NCBI GenBank assembly: GCA_029204225.1
Contig: CM055095.1
Span: 60,899,597 to 60,963,596, forward strand
DNA length: 64,000 nucleotides
Reading direction: 5' to 3'
DNA from: Diphasiastrum complanatum
Lineage: Eukaryota > Streptophyta > Lycopodiopsida > Lycopodiales > Lycopodiaceae
Part shown: positions 11,480 through 23,127 of the stretch, one piece after another
Layout of the letters: each line of letters begins with the position of its first letter
Numbering within the stretch: position 1 is the first letter of the stretch
The notes under the pieces: generated by a model
Told to the model about the DNA's origin: nothing
The model's database searches: none
What the model saw: only the letters and a program-made list of their open reading frames with translations
Translations under genes and position numbers: made by a program

Positions 11480-11752
11480 TTTTCTGGACGGATAAGCTGA
11501 TGGTATGAGACATCAATAATTTTGAAAAGAGAATTCTAGGACTATAAAGATCTGATGATCAATGGTGTGTTTTATTACCTAGTCATAATATGAAAAAAAT
11601 AAAACTATTCGATCAAATGTGGGGTATTTTAAAATTTTTTGAGGTTTAATCTAGATCCCAATTGAGTACTAGGGTCAGAGAGGGGTTGATTGAGTGGAAG
11701 AAATTATGCTATGAGAGGAAATTGGATTGGAAAACTGTTGAGAGTGAATTTT
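11480..11752 (+). repeat. Dispersed repeat D, copy 1
   Basis: Starts near gctgatggtatgagacatca and ends at gttgagagtgaat. It matches 38115-38293 followed by 39057-39149 in the same orientation; the second copy has about 760 bp more in the middle. The plus strand gives broken coding-like text (EGLIEWKKLCYERKLDWKTV) but no family is recognised. Confidence 0.7.
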
Positions 11753-12162
11753 ATTCATCTCAGATATTTTTTGGATATGCTATTTACTCATGAGAAATAG
11801 AAATTATTTTGTAACTGAGTGACAAGATCTTAGTGAGATATGTGAGTAACATATGTGGGTTCTGGAGGAATCTGCCAGATAAATATGTGTTTATGTATTG
11901 GGTCATAGTGAGATTAATCACATATGTGCACAATTAATCTTGTACGAATCTACTGTGTATTCCTGGTTACTAGGGTTATTTAACCTAGTCGGTGAACATA
12001 GACATATGATCAAGTATTGTTGACGGATACTTGCAGAGTTAACAAATCTTTGGTGGAAGTTTTATGGATTAACTTATAAATGATTTGGGTAAGGATCTAA
12101 ATGTGGTGTCATACTAGTATAATTGAATTCTTCACCTAAACATTTGAGATTTCTAAATCATT
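11753..12162. other. Flank of repeat D; no gene recognised
   Basis: No ORF. At 12061-12097 lies a 37-nt stretch that is the exact reverse complement of 39164-39200, next to the other copy of repeat D. The copia gag at 12163 starts abruptly. Confidence 0.5.
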
Positions 12163-13749
12163 GGACAAGCCAAATACAAGAAGAGAGCAAGATTAGCTCT
12201 ACATTGCATAAAGTTAAATGCATGCAATGACCTCTTGAAAGAGGTGTCTTCTTGTACCTCATCCAAAGAGGCTTGGGATTCATTAAAGAGCATCTATGAA
12301 TCCAATAATACTTCAAGAATTCTCATGATAAGAAATCAAGTTTTCCAAAGCATGAAAGGAAGTGGAGAGAGTGGACAAGAGTATGTCCTTAGGATCAAAT
12401 CTCTTAACAAGGAGTTAAGTGCAATAGGAGAGAAGATCCAAGATCAAGAGCTAGTACAAATCATCTTGAATGGTCTAGGTGATGAGTTCACCAACTTAGT
12501 CCAATCATTTGCCATTCAAGACACCCTTCCATCCATTAAAAAGTTGCACAATGTTCTTGTGGCCGAGGAGAGTAGGCTTCTACACCTCAAGACAAGAATG
12601 GATAGCATGTCACTTAATGGAAGAGAGGAGAAAGCTAACTTTACATCTAAAGGCAAGAGAAGCAACGTCCATTCAAGAAAAATCAAGGCAAGGAGGCCGA
12701 GATGAAGAATGGAGGATCTACTTCCAAAGGCAAGGTGAAGAACAAGGCAAAACTAAAGTGTTTCTTTTGTGGAAAGAAAGGACACTTTGCCTCAGAATGC
12801 TACTTGATGAAGAATCAACAAGCCAATGGAGATCAAGGGAACATTGCTCAAGAGGAAGAAGATGAGGATGGATTCAACACATCCTTAATGGTTGCATCTA
12901 CACCAACTTCAAGTCAAGACACGTGGTGGATAGATAGTGGGGCTAGTTCCCACATGTCTTTTAACAAGTATTATTTTTCTACTCTTATATCTTGTAATGA
13001 CTCTAAGAAGTCAATATACACTGCTAGTGATCAAGCATGCAAGATAGATGCCATAGGATCTATACCTCTTTGCTTAGGCACATCTAAAAGGATAGATCTA
13101 GATAATGTTTTGTATGATCCTACCATTTCAAGAAACTTGCTTAGTGTAGGACAATTAATGGACAATGGACTAGATGTACATTTCAAAAATGGAGTTTGTT
13201 CCATCTTGAAAAATGATAAGTGCATAGCTAGTGGCATTAAGCAAGGTAGACTTTTCAAGTTGGATGCTAATGTTGCAAGTGAAAGTGTGAACTTGGCTAG
13301 GGAGGATCTAACTCAAGTGGAGCTTTGGCATAAGAGATTAGGCCATCCTAATCTTCAATATATGGAGTCAATGGCAAGCAAGGAACTAGCTCTCGGCCTA
13401 CCAAGAGCTTTCAAAAAGTGTGGAAAGATGTGTGAGGCATGTGGCCTTGCAAAGTCACACAAATCTTCTTACAAGAGATCTTCATCAAGATCTCTCTCTC
13501 CCTTGGATCTCATACATTCTGATGTACATAGGCTTTCACATGCAAGTACTGGAGGTGCCTTGATGTATGTAACTTTTATAGATGATTGTACTAGATTCAC
13601 ATGAATTGAGTTACTATCAAAGAAAAGTCTTGTTTATGAAGCTTTCATTAAGTTCAAGTCTCTAGTAGAGAAACAACTTAGTACTTCCATCAAAGCACTA
13701 AGATGTGATAATGGAGGAGAGTACACCTCCAATAAAATGAAAGACTTTT
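12163..13749 (+). pseudogene. Ty1/copia gag-protease-integrase fragment
   Basis: Begins in mid-gag (QAKYKKRARLALHCIKL), so LTR, PBS and gag start are missing. Gag runs through NTSRILMIRNQVFQSMKG and NGLGDEFTNLVQSFAIQD. A frameshift near 12700 is followed by the zinc knuckle CFFCGKKGHFASEC (CX2CX4HX4C). Protease has WWIDSGASSHMS. The pre-integrase domain has LWHKRLGHPN and CEACGLAKSH. Integrase follows with the first catalytic Asp (LIHSDVH), a TGA in place of Trp after CTRFT, and the second Asp (LRCDNGGEY). It stops at KMKDF at a head-to-head junction with the next fragment. Order PR-INT before RT is copia-type. Confidence 0.9.
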
Positions 13750-14117
13750 GGATATAGGATCATATATCCTATAGCCCTTGCTATTTTCTCCATAGCCAAC
13801 AAAGATCCCTTTGAAGGAGGTAGCATCTTCTTTCTTTCTAGTCTCCAAAGGGATGTGAACATAACAAATACATCCAAAGATCTTAAAATCTTTTACATTG
13901 GGTTTCTTATCAAACAAGGCTTGATAAGGTGAGATCCCATCTATAGCACTACTAGGAAGTCTATTACACAAGTAATTAGCACAGGTTATAGCTTCTCCCC
14001 AAAATGAGATGGGAAGTGATGCATCAAGTCTTAAAGACTTTGCACACTCACATAGACTCCTATTTTTCCTCTCGTCCATCCCATTTTGTTGGGGGGTGTA
14101 GGAACAAGTGTATTGCC
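13750..14117 (-). pseudogene. Ty1/copia integrase fragment, inverted
   Basis: Minus-strand reading gives the second half of a copia integrase core: YTPQQNGMDERKNRSLCEC with the catalytic Glu, RLDASLPISFWGEAITCANY, CNRLPSSAIDGISPYQALF, FKIFGCICYVHIPLETRKK, then YGENSKGYRIYDPI. It would follow directly on the preceding plus-strand fragment, which ends just before this Glu. The two therefore look like one integrase gene broken and inverted. The joint is a near-palindrome at 13750-13769. Confidence 0.85.
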
Positions 14118-14365
14118 AGTTAATGTCATTGATATCACACACTATTGTGTGCGAACTCAACTAAAGGGAGATACTTTTCCCAATCAGACTGTCGGTGAGA
14201 AATGTATGCTCTAAGCATATCCTCCAACATCTGGTTGACTCGTTCTGTCTGCCCATCAGATTCTGGGTGATCTGAAGAACTAAGACTAAGGGTTGTTTCA
14301 AGTTTTTTAAAAACTGCTTGCCAGAACTTGCCAGTGAACTTGGAGTGATTTCTATGAATGATTGC
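14118..14365 (-). pseudogene. Ty3/gypsy (chromovirus-type) integrase fragment
   Basis: The minus strand reads SKFTGKFWQAVFKKLETT, HPESDGQTERVNQMLEDMLR and WEKYLPLVEFAHNSV. These are hallmarks of the Ty3/gypsy integrase core, including the catalytic Glu in QTERVN. The catalytic Asp expected just before SKF is absent (IIHRNHSKF). Only about 80 codons remain. The fragment joins the copia integrase piece near 14118. Confidence 0.85.
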
Positions 14366-14384
14366 TATCTAGGATTATTGTACT

Positions 14385-14932
14385 TGTTGTTTCAGGTGCA
14401 GGCCGTACTGTGGACAGTACTCCACACGTGTGAAGCCTACTTCACTTATTAATGATGTGTTGATCCATTGCTCTTGCTTAAATCCAAGTGTAGTGAGTCT
14501 AGATCAAGATCTAATGTGTAGAACTTGATAGATCCATTGATTAGGCAACCAATAACTCTCTATGATTGTAAAGTACAATCATTATTGTCCTAAAAACTGT
14601 AAAATTTATCAAGATAGATAATATTCTGCAACGATATTCAGTGACTATGTAGGCTTACGTAGAATTAGTTAGTTGGTATTTTTTGATTATCTAGCTATCA
14701 ACGATTTCAGCTAAAGTTTGGGCATCCTACTGTTCTGCGGACAACTTCAAGCTTCTATACTCACATTTTTTATTTATCTCAGTGCACTTTTGTGTCTACA
14801 TTTTTGGTTCCAGCGCACATTGCAGTATTTGTTTTCATCTTAAACTCATAGATGGTAATTGACGCACTACCGATCTATCTCCATCTGCTTATCACTTCTG
14901 GTGCTCACCACATTTTTCATCAAAATCCTACA
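14385..14932 (+). mobile_element. Copia LTR fragments ending at a PBS
   Basis: 14385-14590 resembles the end part of the LTR at 55997-56697 (cttgtttctcaggttgaaggccgtact there; ttgtttcaggtgcaggccgtact here). From about 14600 to 14932 the sequence instead resembles 46939-47130, the LTR tail of the 40.1-kb element. It ends in CTACA immediately before tggtatcagag, so it serves as the 5' LTR end of the following element. The two parts were joined by recombination or nested insertion. Confidence 0.6.
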
Positions 14933-14945
14933 TGGTATCAGAGTG
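14933..14945 (+). other. Primer binding site, copia element
   Basis: tggtatcagagtg directly after the LTR end. The usual copia PBS pairs with initiator methionine tRNA (TGGTATCAGAGC). Confidence 0.8.
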
Positions 14946-16980
14946 GGTGGCTACTGTAAGAGAACTGGTCATCTCATTAAGGACTACAGAACACTTAATA
15001 CAACAATGAAAAGAAGAAGCAGTCCCAACAATAAGAAAATGTTGCCTCACCAGTAACTCGATCTAGCATGAAGAGGAGGATGAAACTACCTTTATGACCA
15101 GGGTTGAAAATTTTTTGGATATCGACTCTTGGTACTTGGACTCTGGAGGAACTTAGCACATGACCCATCCTCGGGACTGGTCCCAAAACTACAAACCTTT
15201 CACCCATTCTAGAGCTGTGCAGCTTGGAGACAACTCAACACATTCCATTGAAGGCGAAGGGACAGTCAAGGTCGAATTTCACAGAGGTATTTTTAAGTTG
15301 TTGTCCAATGTCTTTTATATTCCGAACCTTACCAAGAATATGCTTTCTATAAGTAGAATCACTGATTCTGGTCGTAGGGTCAAATTCGATACAGAGGGCT
15401 GCACTATTCTTCACAAGTCTAGGAAAGTCCTAGCTTATGGTAGAAGATGTGGCTAACTGTACAAATTAAGTCACTGTTATTCTACTAGTAGTCAAGTTCT
15501 TATATCTACTTCTGAATCAAATCATTTGTTGTGGCATTTCAGACTAGGCCATTTAGATTTGAAGAGTATTCAAGAAATGTCATATCAAAACTTAGTGCAA
15601 AATCTTCCCTCTATTAGCAAATCCGACTCTCCATGTGAAAGCTATGTTATCAACAAGCATGCTAGAAGTCCATTTACTTCAGATTCTGTTCATACTTCTA
15701 GAGAGTTGCTAAATCTTGTACATATTGGCCTTTGTGGCCCAATGCAGACTTCTTCCACAAGGGGAGCTTTTTATTTTCTGACTTTTCTAGGAAAACTACT
15801 ACTTATCGTTTGAAGAATAAATCCGATAATTTACTACTTACTTTTTGAAGAATAAATCCGATACTTTTAGATTCTTCAAGCAGTTCAAGACATCTGTAGA
15901 TAGACCCAGAGAACAATCAAAGCTATATGTTTTGATGGAGGGGAGAATACATCTCCACCAAGTTCAAGGAATTCTGCAAGGCCTATGGAATACATCAACA
16001 ATTCACCACTAGCTACTCTCCTCAGTCCAATGGAGTAGTAGAGAGGAAGTATCGAACACTTATTGAGAGTGCCAAAAGCATGATGGCCCATGTTTCTCTT
16101 CTAAAGAGATTTTGGGCAGAAGCTGTCACTGCAACTGCCAGGCCCTAAATGGCAAGACACCTCATGAGGTGTAGACTGGATCGAAGCCATCACTCAAATA
16201 TATTCGAGTGTTTTGATGCATTTCCTATGCTTAGATCCCTGACGATCTGAGAAAGTAGCTGAATGACAAAAGCAAAAAATCAATTTTCATAGGCTACTCC
16301 TCAAATCACAAGGCATAAGGCTCTACAACCCGAAAAATCAGAAGACCTTCACGAGCAGAGATATCATATTCATGGAAGACCAATTTTTTGACCATAAGGG
16401 AAAAGATCCAGAAAAGTCTGATCCAAGGATCTAAAATCTAAAATTCGATTCAAGGATCGAAAATCCAAGATTCGATCTAAGGATTGAAAATCATAAAAAT
16501 CAATACTGACTCTAACAGTAAGTCAGAACCTCAACAACATGATCAAATGATCGAAATACAACCCAAAAGATCAAATCGATCCAGACAGCCTCCATCCCGA
16601 TTCATGGATGATCCGGCTTGCAACTTTGTATAGAAACCAAACACAGTTCATGAGGCAATGACAATACCTGATGTGAAAAGCTGCCACGGATGCAGAATTT
16701 GATTCTCTGATGGAGAATCAAACTTGGACTATAATTGAACTGCCCAAGGATCAAAATTCGATTTCATGCAAGTGGTTATTTAAAGTGAAGTATGATGTTG
16801 ATCGATACAAGGCCAGATTGGTAGCCAAAGGCTTCTCCCAGATTCCAGATCTGGATTATTCTGAAACCTTCAATCCTGTGGTAAAGAATGCTTTAATTTG
16901 TTTACTTCTTTCCTATGCAGTTGCAGTTGATCTTGAAGTTCATCAAATGGACGTCTAGACTACCTTTCTCAATGGCACCA
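14946..16980 (+). pseudogene. Ty1/copia element with gag deleted, pol decayed
   Basis: The PBS is followed at once by the tail of a zinc knuckle (YCKRTGHLIKDYRTL), so almost all of gag is missing. Protease reads DSWYLDSGGT then a stop. THSIEGEGTVKVEF and NLTKNMLSISRITDSGRR follow. The pre-integrase domain is LLWHFRLGHLDLKS. Integrase is split by stops and by a 36-bp tandem duplication at 15797-15868. A linker with near-repeats of gatccaaggatcgaaaatc lies at 16420-16500. RT begins NQTWTIIELPKDQN and CKWLFKVKYDVDRYKARLVA. It is cut after FLNGTM at 16980, where an inverted LTR fragment begins. Confidence 0.85.
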
Positions 16981-17520
16981 TGCTTCCAAAACCAAGATTG
17001 GTGTCTCACAATGATTATGGCCAAATGTGGCTCTATATATACAATAAGTGGGAGGTCGTGGTACTAATCATCCCTTTGATCCCACATGTGTGAAGTTGCT
17101 TTGTCATATGATGATTCATCATGCAAAATTGACACTTGGACAAAACCTTCTATTTTGAGCACTTTTGGTCCATTTTCCTTCTATATGGAGATCTACTTGA
17201 AAATCTTCTAGAAGTCAAAATCCATCTACTTCAGCTTATTCCACACATGTGAGCTGTCCTCTACACATGGGATGTGACACCTAACCAAAGGATGTGGCTC
17301 ATGCAATCAATAGATTGATGCCATGTGTCATATGTCTAGAAAACTAGTTTTTGGCCTTTTTAGCCACTAGAACTTGAATTAAATCATATGTACAACCTAT
17401 ATGATTATGGTACATGACAAGTACACTATTTTCACACGTGGGAACAGGCTCCACACATGTGTAATCATCCTATATGCAAGATTTTTGGCCTCTACCAAGC
17501 TTATTTTTGCATTTTTGACA
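16981..17520 (-). mobile_element. Copia LTR fragment, family A, copy 1
   Basis: Matches 22605-23127 and 31402-31829 (e.g. ccaagattggtgtctcaca, then ctatatatacaataagtggg). On the minus strand it begins TGTCAAAAATGCAAAAATAA at 17520, directly after the polypurine tract TTTTTGAGGAG (17521-17531), so it is the 3' LTR of the element encoding 17533-18507. The LTR is cut at 16981 inside the repeat. Confidence 0.85.
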
Positions 17521-17532
17521 CTCCTCAAAAAT

Positions 17533-18507
17533 CTAGCTTGGTATATCTAGCATAGATCTATCTATAACTCCAAGAGCCAATCTTAATTTTATAAATGGAT
17601 CTTTAGGCAATGCCTTGGTGAGTATATCAGCAATGCAATCTGATGATGAGACATGAATAAGCTTGATCTCCTTTGCTTGCACTTTCTCCCGCATGAAATG
17701 ATGTTCAATCTCGATGTGCTTTGTTCGAGCATGGAAGACTGGACTGTTTGCAAGTTGTTGAGCTGCTTGATTATCACAATATATGCATAGAATGTCTTCA
17801 TCCTTGATCACATGTAGCTCCTCCAAAAGCCTTTTAAGCCAAAGAACCTCCTTTGTTGTTGTTGTCATAGCTTTATATTCGGATTTTGTTGATGAAAGAG
17901 AGATGGTATCTTGCTTTTTGGAAAGCCAAGATATAACTCCTCCACATAAGAATGTAGCAAATGCACTTATGGATCTTCTATCCATCTTGTCACCTGCAAA
18001 ACTTGATTCCAAATATGCTCTCAAACAAATATTAGTCCTTTCATAAACTATGCCAAAGTCTTTTGTAGCCGAGATGTACCTTAACACCCTTGTTGCGCCT
18101 TTCCAATGACATATTAATGGACTATACATGTATTGACTCAACTTGCCAACACAAAAACTAAGGTCTGGTCTAGTGATAGTTAAGTATATCAAGGAACCAA
18201 TAAGCATTCTATAGGTAGTGATGTCCTCAAAGGATGCTTCATCACTTTCCTTAGAAACTTTTACACTTAGTTCCATAGGAGTTTCAACTCCTTTACAATC
18301 AATCATGCCAAATCTTGCTAATATTGATCTAGCATACTTAGATTGACATATGAAGGTAAAATCATTACTTCTAGTGACTTCTATTCTAAGTAAAGCTTTA
18401 AGAAGTCCTAGATCTACCATCTTAAATTCATTAGACAAGGAAACTTTTACATTCTTAATGCCATCTAGATCATTTTCTGTGAGTATAATGTCATCAACAT
18501 AGATGAT
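17533..18507 (-). pseudogene. Ty1/copia RT C-terminal part and RNase H
   Basis: The minus strand starts exactly at the RT catalytic box (IYVDDIILTENDLDGIKN) and continues open for about 320 codons. RT palm/thumb motifs include IEVTRSNDFTFICQSKYA, TPMELSVKVSKESDE and GSLIYLTITRPDLSFCVGKL. RNase H has YLESSFAGDKMDRRSISAF, SLSSTKSEYKAM, IYCDNQAAQQLANSP and TKHIEIEHHFMREKV. It ends at DRSMLDIPS before the polypurine tract. The open frame is well kept, but everything upstream of YVDD is replaced by an inverted gag fragment at 18508. Confidence 0.9.
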
Positions 18508-21049
18508 GAATTAGTTCAAATCATTTTGAATGGATTAGGAGATGATTATTCCAATCTTGTTCAAACCTTTGCTATTCAAGATTCACTTCCTAGTATTGAA
18601 AAACTTCAAAGTGTGCTTATTAGTGAGGAGAGTAGAATGCTTCATATCAAAAGTAGGATGAGTTCCTTATCTTTGAATGACGGTGATGAAAAAGCTAACT
18701 TTTCTTTGAAAGGCAAGAAGAAGAAGTTTCCATCCAAGAAGACTCAAGACATGGAGACGGAGAACAAAGATGGAGCATCAAGTTCCAAAGGCAAGAGCAA
18801 GAAGGACAAGAAGAAGCTAAAGTGTTTCTTTTGTGAAAAAAAGGGACATTTTGCATCCGAATGCTACAAGAAGAAGAATGCCCAAGAGAAGGACAATCAA
18901 GGCAATCTCGTGCTTGAGGAGGAGGAAGAAGGCAATCTATCTTTGATGGTATCCTCACCACAAACATCTAATCAAGACACTTGGTGGATTGATAGTGGGG
19001 CAAGCTCTCACATGACTCACCAAAAAGACTACTTTTCTAATCTACTTTCTTACAATGGTTCTAAGAGATTTATCTTCATTGCAAGTGATCAAGAATGTGA
19101 GATTGTAGGTGTTGGATCCATTCCTTTATGTCTAGAATCATCTAAAAAAGTAGATCTAGACAATGTTCTTTATGTACCTTCACAAAGAACTTGTTGAGTG
19201 TAGGACAACTTATGGATAGTGGATTAGATGTGTATTTCAAGCATGGAACATGTTCTATCTTGAAAGATGAAAAATGTATTGCTAGTGGTTTCAAGCAAGG
19301 GAGGTTATTCAAACTGGATGCTACTGTGATGGTTGGAAGTGTGAACATGGCAAGGGAGGAGCTCACTCAAGTGGAATTATGGCACAAAAGGTTAGGCCAT
19401 CCTAACTACAAAGCTATGGAAACCATGGTGACAAAGGAGCTAGCAAGAGGACTTCCCAAAACCATATCCAAGTGTGGCAAGCTTTGTGAAGCTTGTGGAC
19501 TCTCCAAATCTCATAAGCTTCCTTCCAAGAGATCTTTGATAAGATCTAACTCTCCTCTTAACCTTATACACTCAGATGTTCATTTATTTTCACATGAATT
19601 AAATGGTGGAGCTCTAATGTATGTCACTTTTATTGATGATAAATCAAGATACTCTTGGGTTTATCTCTTGTCTAAAAAAAAGTGAAGTTTTTGAGTCCTT
19701 TGTAAAGTTCAAAACTCTTGTGGAAAAGCAACTTAATACTAGCTTGAAAGTATTAAGAAGTGATAATGGAGGGGAGTACATCTCCAATAGGATGAAAGAG
19801 TTTTGTGAAACTAATGGCATAAAGAGAGAGTTTACTTGTACATATACTCCACAACAAAATGGAGTAGCTGAGAGAAAGAATAGGACACTATGTGAGTGTG
19901 CTAAAGCTATGAGATTAGATGCATCTCTTTCTATTTCATTTTGGAGAGAAGCTATTTTATGTGCAAACTTTCTTTGTAATAGAATGACTAATAGTGCCAT
20001 TAAAGGACTTACACCTTATGAAGTATTGTTTGGCAAAAAGCCAAATCTTAGTATTGAAAGTTTTTGGATGTACTTGTTATGTACATATTCCTTTAGAAAC
20101 AAGGAAAAAGGAAGATGCCACTTCTTTCAAAGGCATCTTTGTTGGTTATAGTGAGAGTAAAAAAGCCTATAGGATATATGATCCTATTACAAAAAAAGTT
20201 GTTGCTAGTAGAGATGTACTTTTTGATGAATCTCTCCAAGCCAAAGGAAAGGTGACTTCCAGCAACACTCAACTTGTCAAAGATCATGCTATGGCCGAGG
20301 AGGAGCTTCATGAAGATGAAGACCAAGTGGAACCTACTCCAAGTCCAAGGGTGCCAAGAAGATCAACAAGGACAAGGATTGAGCCATCAAGGCTCACTTA
20401 TAGTGACAAAGGGGAGCAAAGGGAAGATTCTCAACTACTCAACTCTTATACTTTCACTACTATGCTTGAAGAACCAACTAGTTTTGAGGAAGCAAATAAG
20501 TCTCAATATTGGAGGAAAGCTATGCAAGTAGAGTTTGATGCATTAATGGAAAATCAAACTTGGAAACTTGTTGATTTACCTTATGGAAAGAAGCCTCTTA
20601 CTTGTAAATGGATATATAGATTGAAATATAATCAAGATGGTTCCATTCATAAGTACAAAGCTAGACTTGTAGCAAAAGGTTTTTTGCAAGTCAAAGGCAT
20701 AGATTATGATGAAACCTTTTCACCTGTTGCAAAGCTTGTGACCATTAGATTAATCATATGTCTTGCAACTTCTTTCAAATGGAAGCTCTTCCAACTTGAT
20801 GTGACAAATGCTTTCTTGAATGGATTCTTGGAAGAGGAAATCTACATGTGCCAACCCGAGGGCTTCATCAAAGATGGAGAAGAAGACAAGGTGTGTCTCT
20901 TGAAGAAGAGTCTTTATGGACTCAAGCAAGCACCAAGAGCATGGTACTTGCATTCGTATCTTATTTCCATTGGATTTGTTGTAAGTTCTTATGAACCATC
21001 ATTGTACTACAAATGTAATGATGGAAAGATCATTATCTTAGATGCTTGA
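18508..21049 (+). pseudogene. Ty1/copia gag-PR-INT-RT fragment
   Basis: Starts in mid-gag (ELVQIILNGLGDDYSNLVQ), then zinc knuckle CFFCEKKGHFASEC and protease WWIDSGASSHMT. It shifts frame near 19185 and resumes at LLSVGQLMDSGLDVYF. Pre-integrase LWHKRLGHPNYKAM and integrase follow with all three catalytic residues (LIHSDVH, LRSDNGGEY, NGVAERKNR). A frameshift in an A8 run (19673-19680) and another near 20058 break the ORF. The INT-RT linker is acidic. RT reads CKWIYRLKYNQDGSIHKYKA and SLYGLKQAPRAWYLHSYL, and stops at KIIIL just before where YVDD should be (21045). An inverted element follows. Confidence 0.9.
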
Positions 21050-21123
21050 TATAAAAAACATAAGACCCCTATATCTAAATAGATAATCTTTTTCAATTCT
21101 TCAAACTCCTCCTAAAAAATTAT
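21050..21123 (-). mobile_element. Polypurine tract and LTR start, truncated
   Basis: On the minus strand, after the RNase H stop, the text is TTTAGGAGGAG then TTTGAAGAATTGAAAAAG. This is a polypurine tract and the first ~50 bp of an LTR. It resembles the LTR start at 55997 (TGTGAAGAATTGCC) more than the LTR at 22312-23127 of the same unit. The element is cut at 21050. Confidence 0.55.
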
Positions 21124-21744
21124 CTATGAAGATTTAAGCATTGATCTTGATATAACTCCAAGATTAGATCCATGCTTGATGAAAGCACTTTTGCTCAAAG
21201 GCTTGGTGAGTAGATCAGCAATACAAGAGGACGAGTTGACATGCTCCAAATAGCTTTCTCCTCCAATAAGATTTTCTCTCACAAAATGGTGTGCCACTTC
21301 TATCATCTATAGAAGACAACTCTTTATTCAAAGATTTGATCCTAAAGACATAATTTTGGGCACTTTCACTACTTCCTTTCATGCTTTGAAGGATTTGATT
21401 CCCTGCATGAGTATCCTTGAAGTGTTCTTGGATCCATAAATGGCTTATAATGAATCCCATGCCTCTTTGGATGTGGTACAAGATGAGATTTCTTTCAAAA
21501 CTTCATTACTTACATTCATTTTTATGCAGTGTAATGCAACTCTACATCTCTTTTTGTACTTAGCCAATTCAACTCCTCCTTGAGGTTCTACTTCCACCTC
21601 AAGTACTATGTCATAAAGAACATGAAGTACAAGCAAAGACTCCATTCGAACTATCCAAGTAGCATAATTAGTGGATGTAAGTCTTTCACTAGCTTCAAGC
21701 AAAAAAACCACCCATTGATGCCATTTTTTAATGTGAAAAAGCAC
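21124..21744 (-). pseudogene. Copia element with gag fused to the end of RNase H
   Basis: Minus-strand gag reads FLLEASERLTSTNYATWIVR, LALHCIKMN-like text (VALHCIKMNVSNEVLKE), SSCTTSKEAWDSL, then NQILQSMKGSSESAQNY and SLNKELSSIDD. Within a few codons (near 21306) it joins the end of RNase H: IEVAHHFVRENLIGGESYLE, SSCIADLLTKPLSKSAFIKH, SRSMLKSS. Protease, integrase, RT and most of RNase H (about 3.5 kb in a full copy) are gone. The joint is internal to coding sequence, so a simple deletion in an integrated or reverse-transcribed copy is likely. It cannot transpose by itself. Confidence 0.85.
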
Positions 21745-22298
21745 TAGAAACTCTTATGGTTTCTCTAAGAGATCTGAACCTAAAGTCTTCTAGAAATTTC
21801 GAAAGCTTATAGACTCAATCCTATCACTCATGAACCAATCTAGAATTTCTAGCCTCAACCTTGAAAAATCAATCCTTAGTCTATGATTTTTAGCAATTTC
21901 TCTCTTCAACCTCAACATACACTCAAAAAATCAGAGAAGATCAATTAGTGCACCTAATTCAAACTTTAATTTTAATTTTTGGCTGATCTAATCCAAGAAC
22001 TAATCAAGGGATTAGTTTTACTATAGAAAATGCTTGATTTTGCACCAAAAATCACTCAAATTGGGTATGTGAGTCAAATTCTACAAATTTTTGAAATTTC
22101 TCAGCCAAAACTGAAGCTGTATGGCCTCAGACATGTGAAAAGGATTCCTACATCCCACAACAAGATCTGGACCAAAAATTTTGAGGATAGCTATCAAATC
22201 CAACTTGTTACACCAAATTTGACTAGTTTCCAAAAAATTGCTAATTTTGGCTTTGATTTGGATTAACCCTATCAATTTCAACAAAACCTCTTGTACTA
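21745..22298 (-). other. Copia 5' leader, family A
   Basis: Untranslated leader between PBS and gag on the minus strand. 22027-22298 is closely similar to 30824-31095 (e.g. aatgcttgattttgcac, gaagctgtatggcctca). No ORF of note. Confidence 0.7.
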
Positions 22299-22311
22299 GG
22301 CTCTGATACCA
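22299..22311 (-). other. Primer binding site, family A
   Basis: Minus strand TGGTATCAGAGCC abutting the LTR end at 22312; the standard initiator-Met tRNA site of copia elements. Confidence 0.85.
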
Positions 22312-23127
22312 TGTGAAAAAAGTACAAAAGGGACCAAGAGTGGATCCTAATCTGGTCCTCAAGAGGGATTGGTTGTCAAATTACTTGATCTATCAATCTA
22401 CTTCAGATTAAGATCAATCTAGATCAATTCTAGACACAAAATCCTAACAAGAATAATCATTAATTGAAGGTAAGTGTACTTTATGGTTTCACACGTGTAA
22501 AACACTATTTGAGTACGGAATCCAACTTGAAAATCAAGTACACATTGATAGAACCTCAAAACAATCAAAACAAATGTAGACAAATGGAGAGAATCACTCA
22601 AAATTGCTTCCAAAACCAAGATTGGTGTCTCACAATGATTATGGCCAAATGTGGCTCTATATATACAATAAGTGGGAGCTCGTGGTACTGATCATCCCTT
22701 TGATTCCACATGTGTGAAGGTGCTTTGTCATATGATGATTCATCATGCAAAACTGACACTTGGACAAAACCTTCTATTTTGAGCACTTTTGGTCCATTTT
22801 CCTTCTATATGGAGATCTACTTGAAAATCTTCTAGAAGTCAAAATTCGTCTACTTCAGCTTATTCCACACATGTGAGCTGTCCTCTACACGTGGGATGTG
22901 ACACCTAACCAAAGGATGTGGCTCATGCAATCAATAGATTGATGCCATGTGTCATATGTCTAGAAAACTAGTTTTTGGCCTTTTTAGCCACTAGAACTTG
23001 AATCAAATCATATGTACAACCTATATAATTATGTACATGACAAGTACACTATTTTCACCACACATGTGTAATCATCCTATATACAAAATTTTTGGCCTCT
23101 ACCAAGCTTATTTTTGCATTTTTCACA
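22312..23127 (-). mobile_element. Copia 5' LTR, family A, copy 2 (complete, 816 bp)
   Basis: On the minus strand it starts TGTGAAAAATGCAAAAAT and ends TTTTTTCACA before the PBS, so both ends carry the TGTGAAAAA/TTTTTCACA terminal inverted repeat. Copies at 16981-17520 and 31109-31829 are partial. It holds a ctatatata TATA-like box near 22660 and several cacatgtg/cacacgtgtg E-box-like words. Confidence 0.85.
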
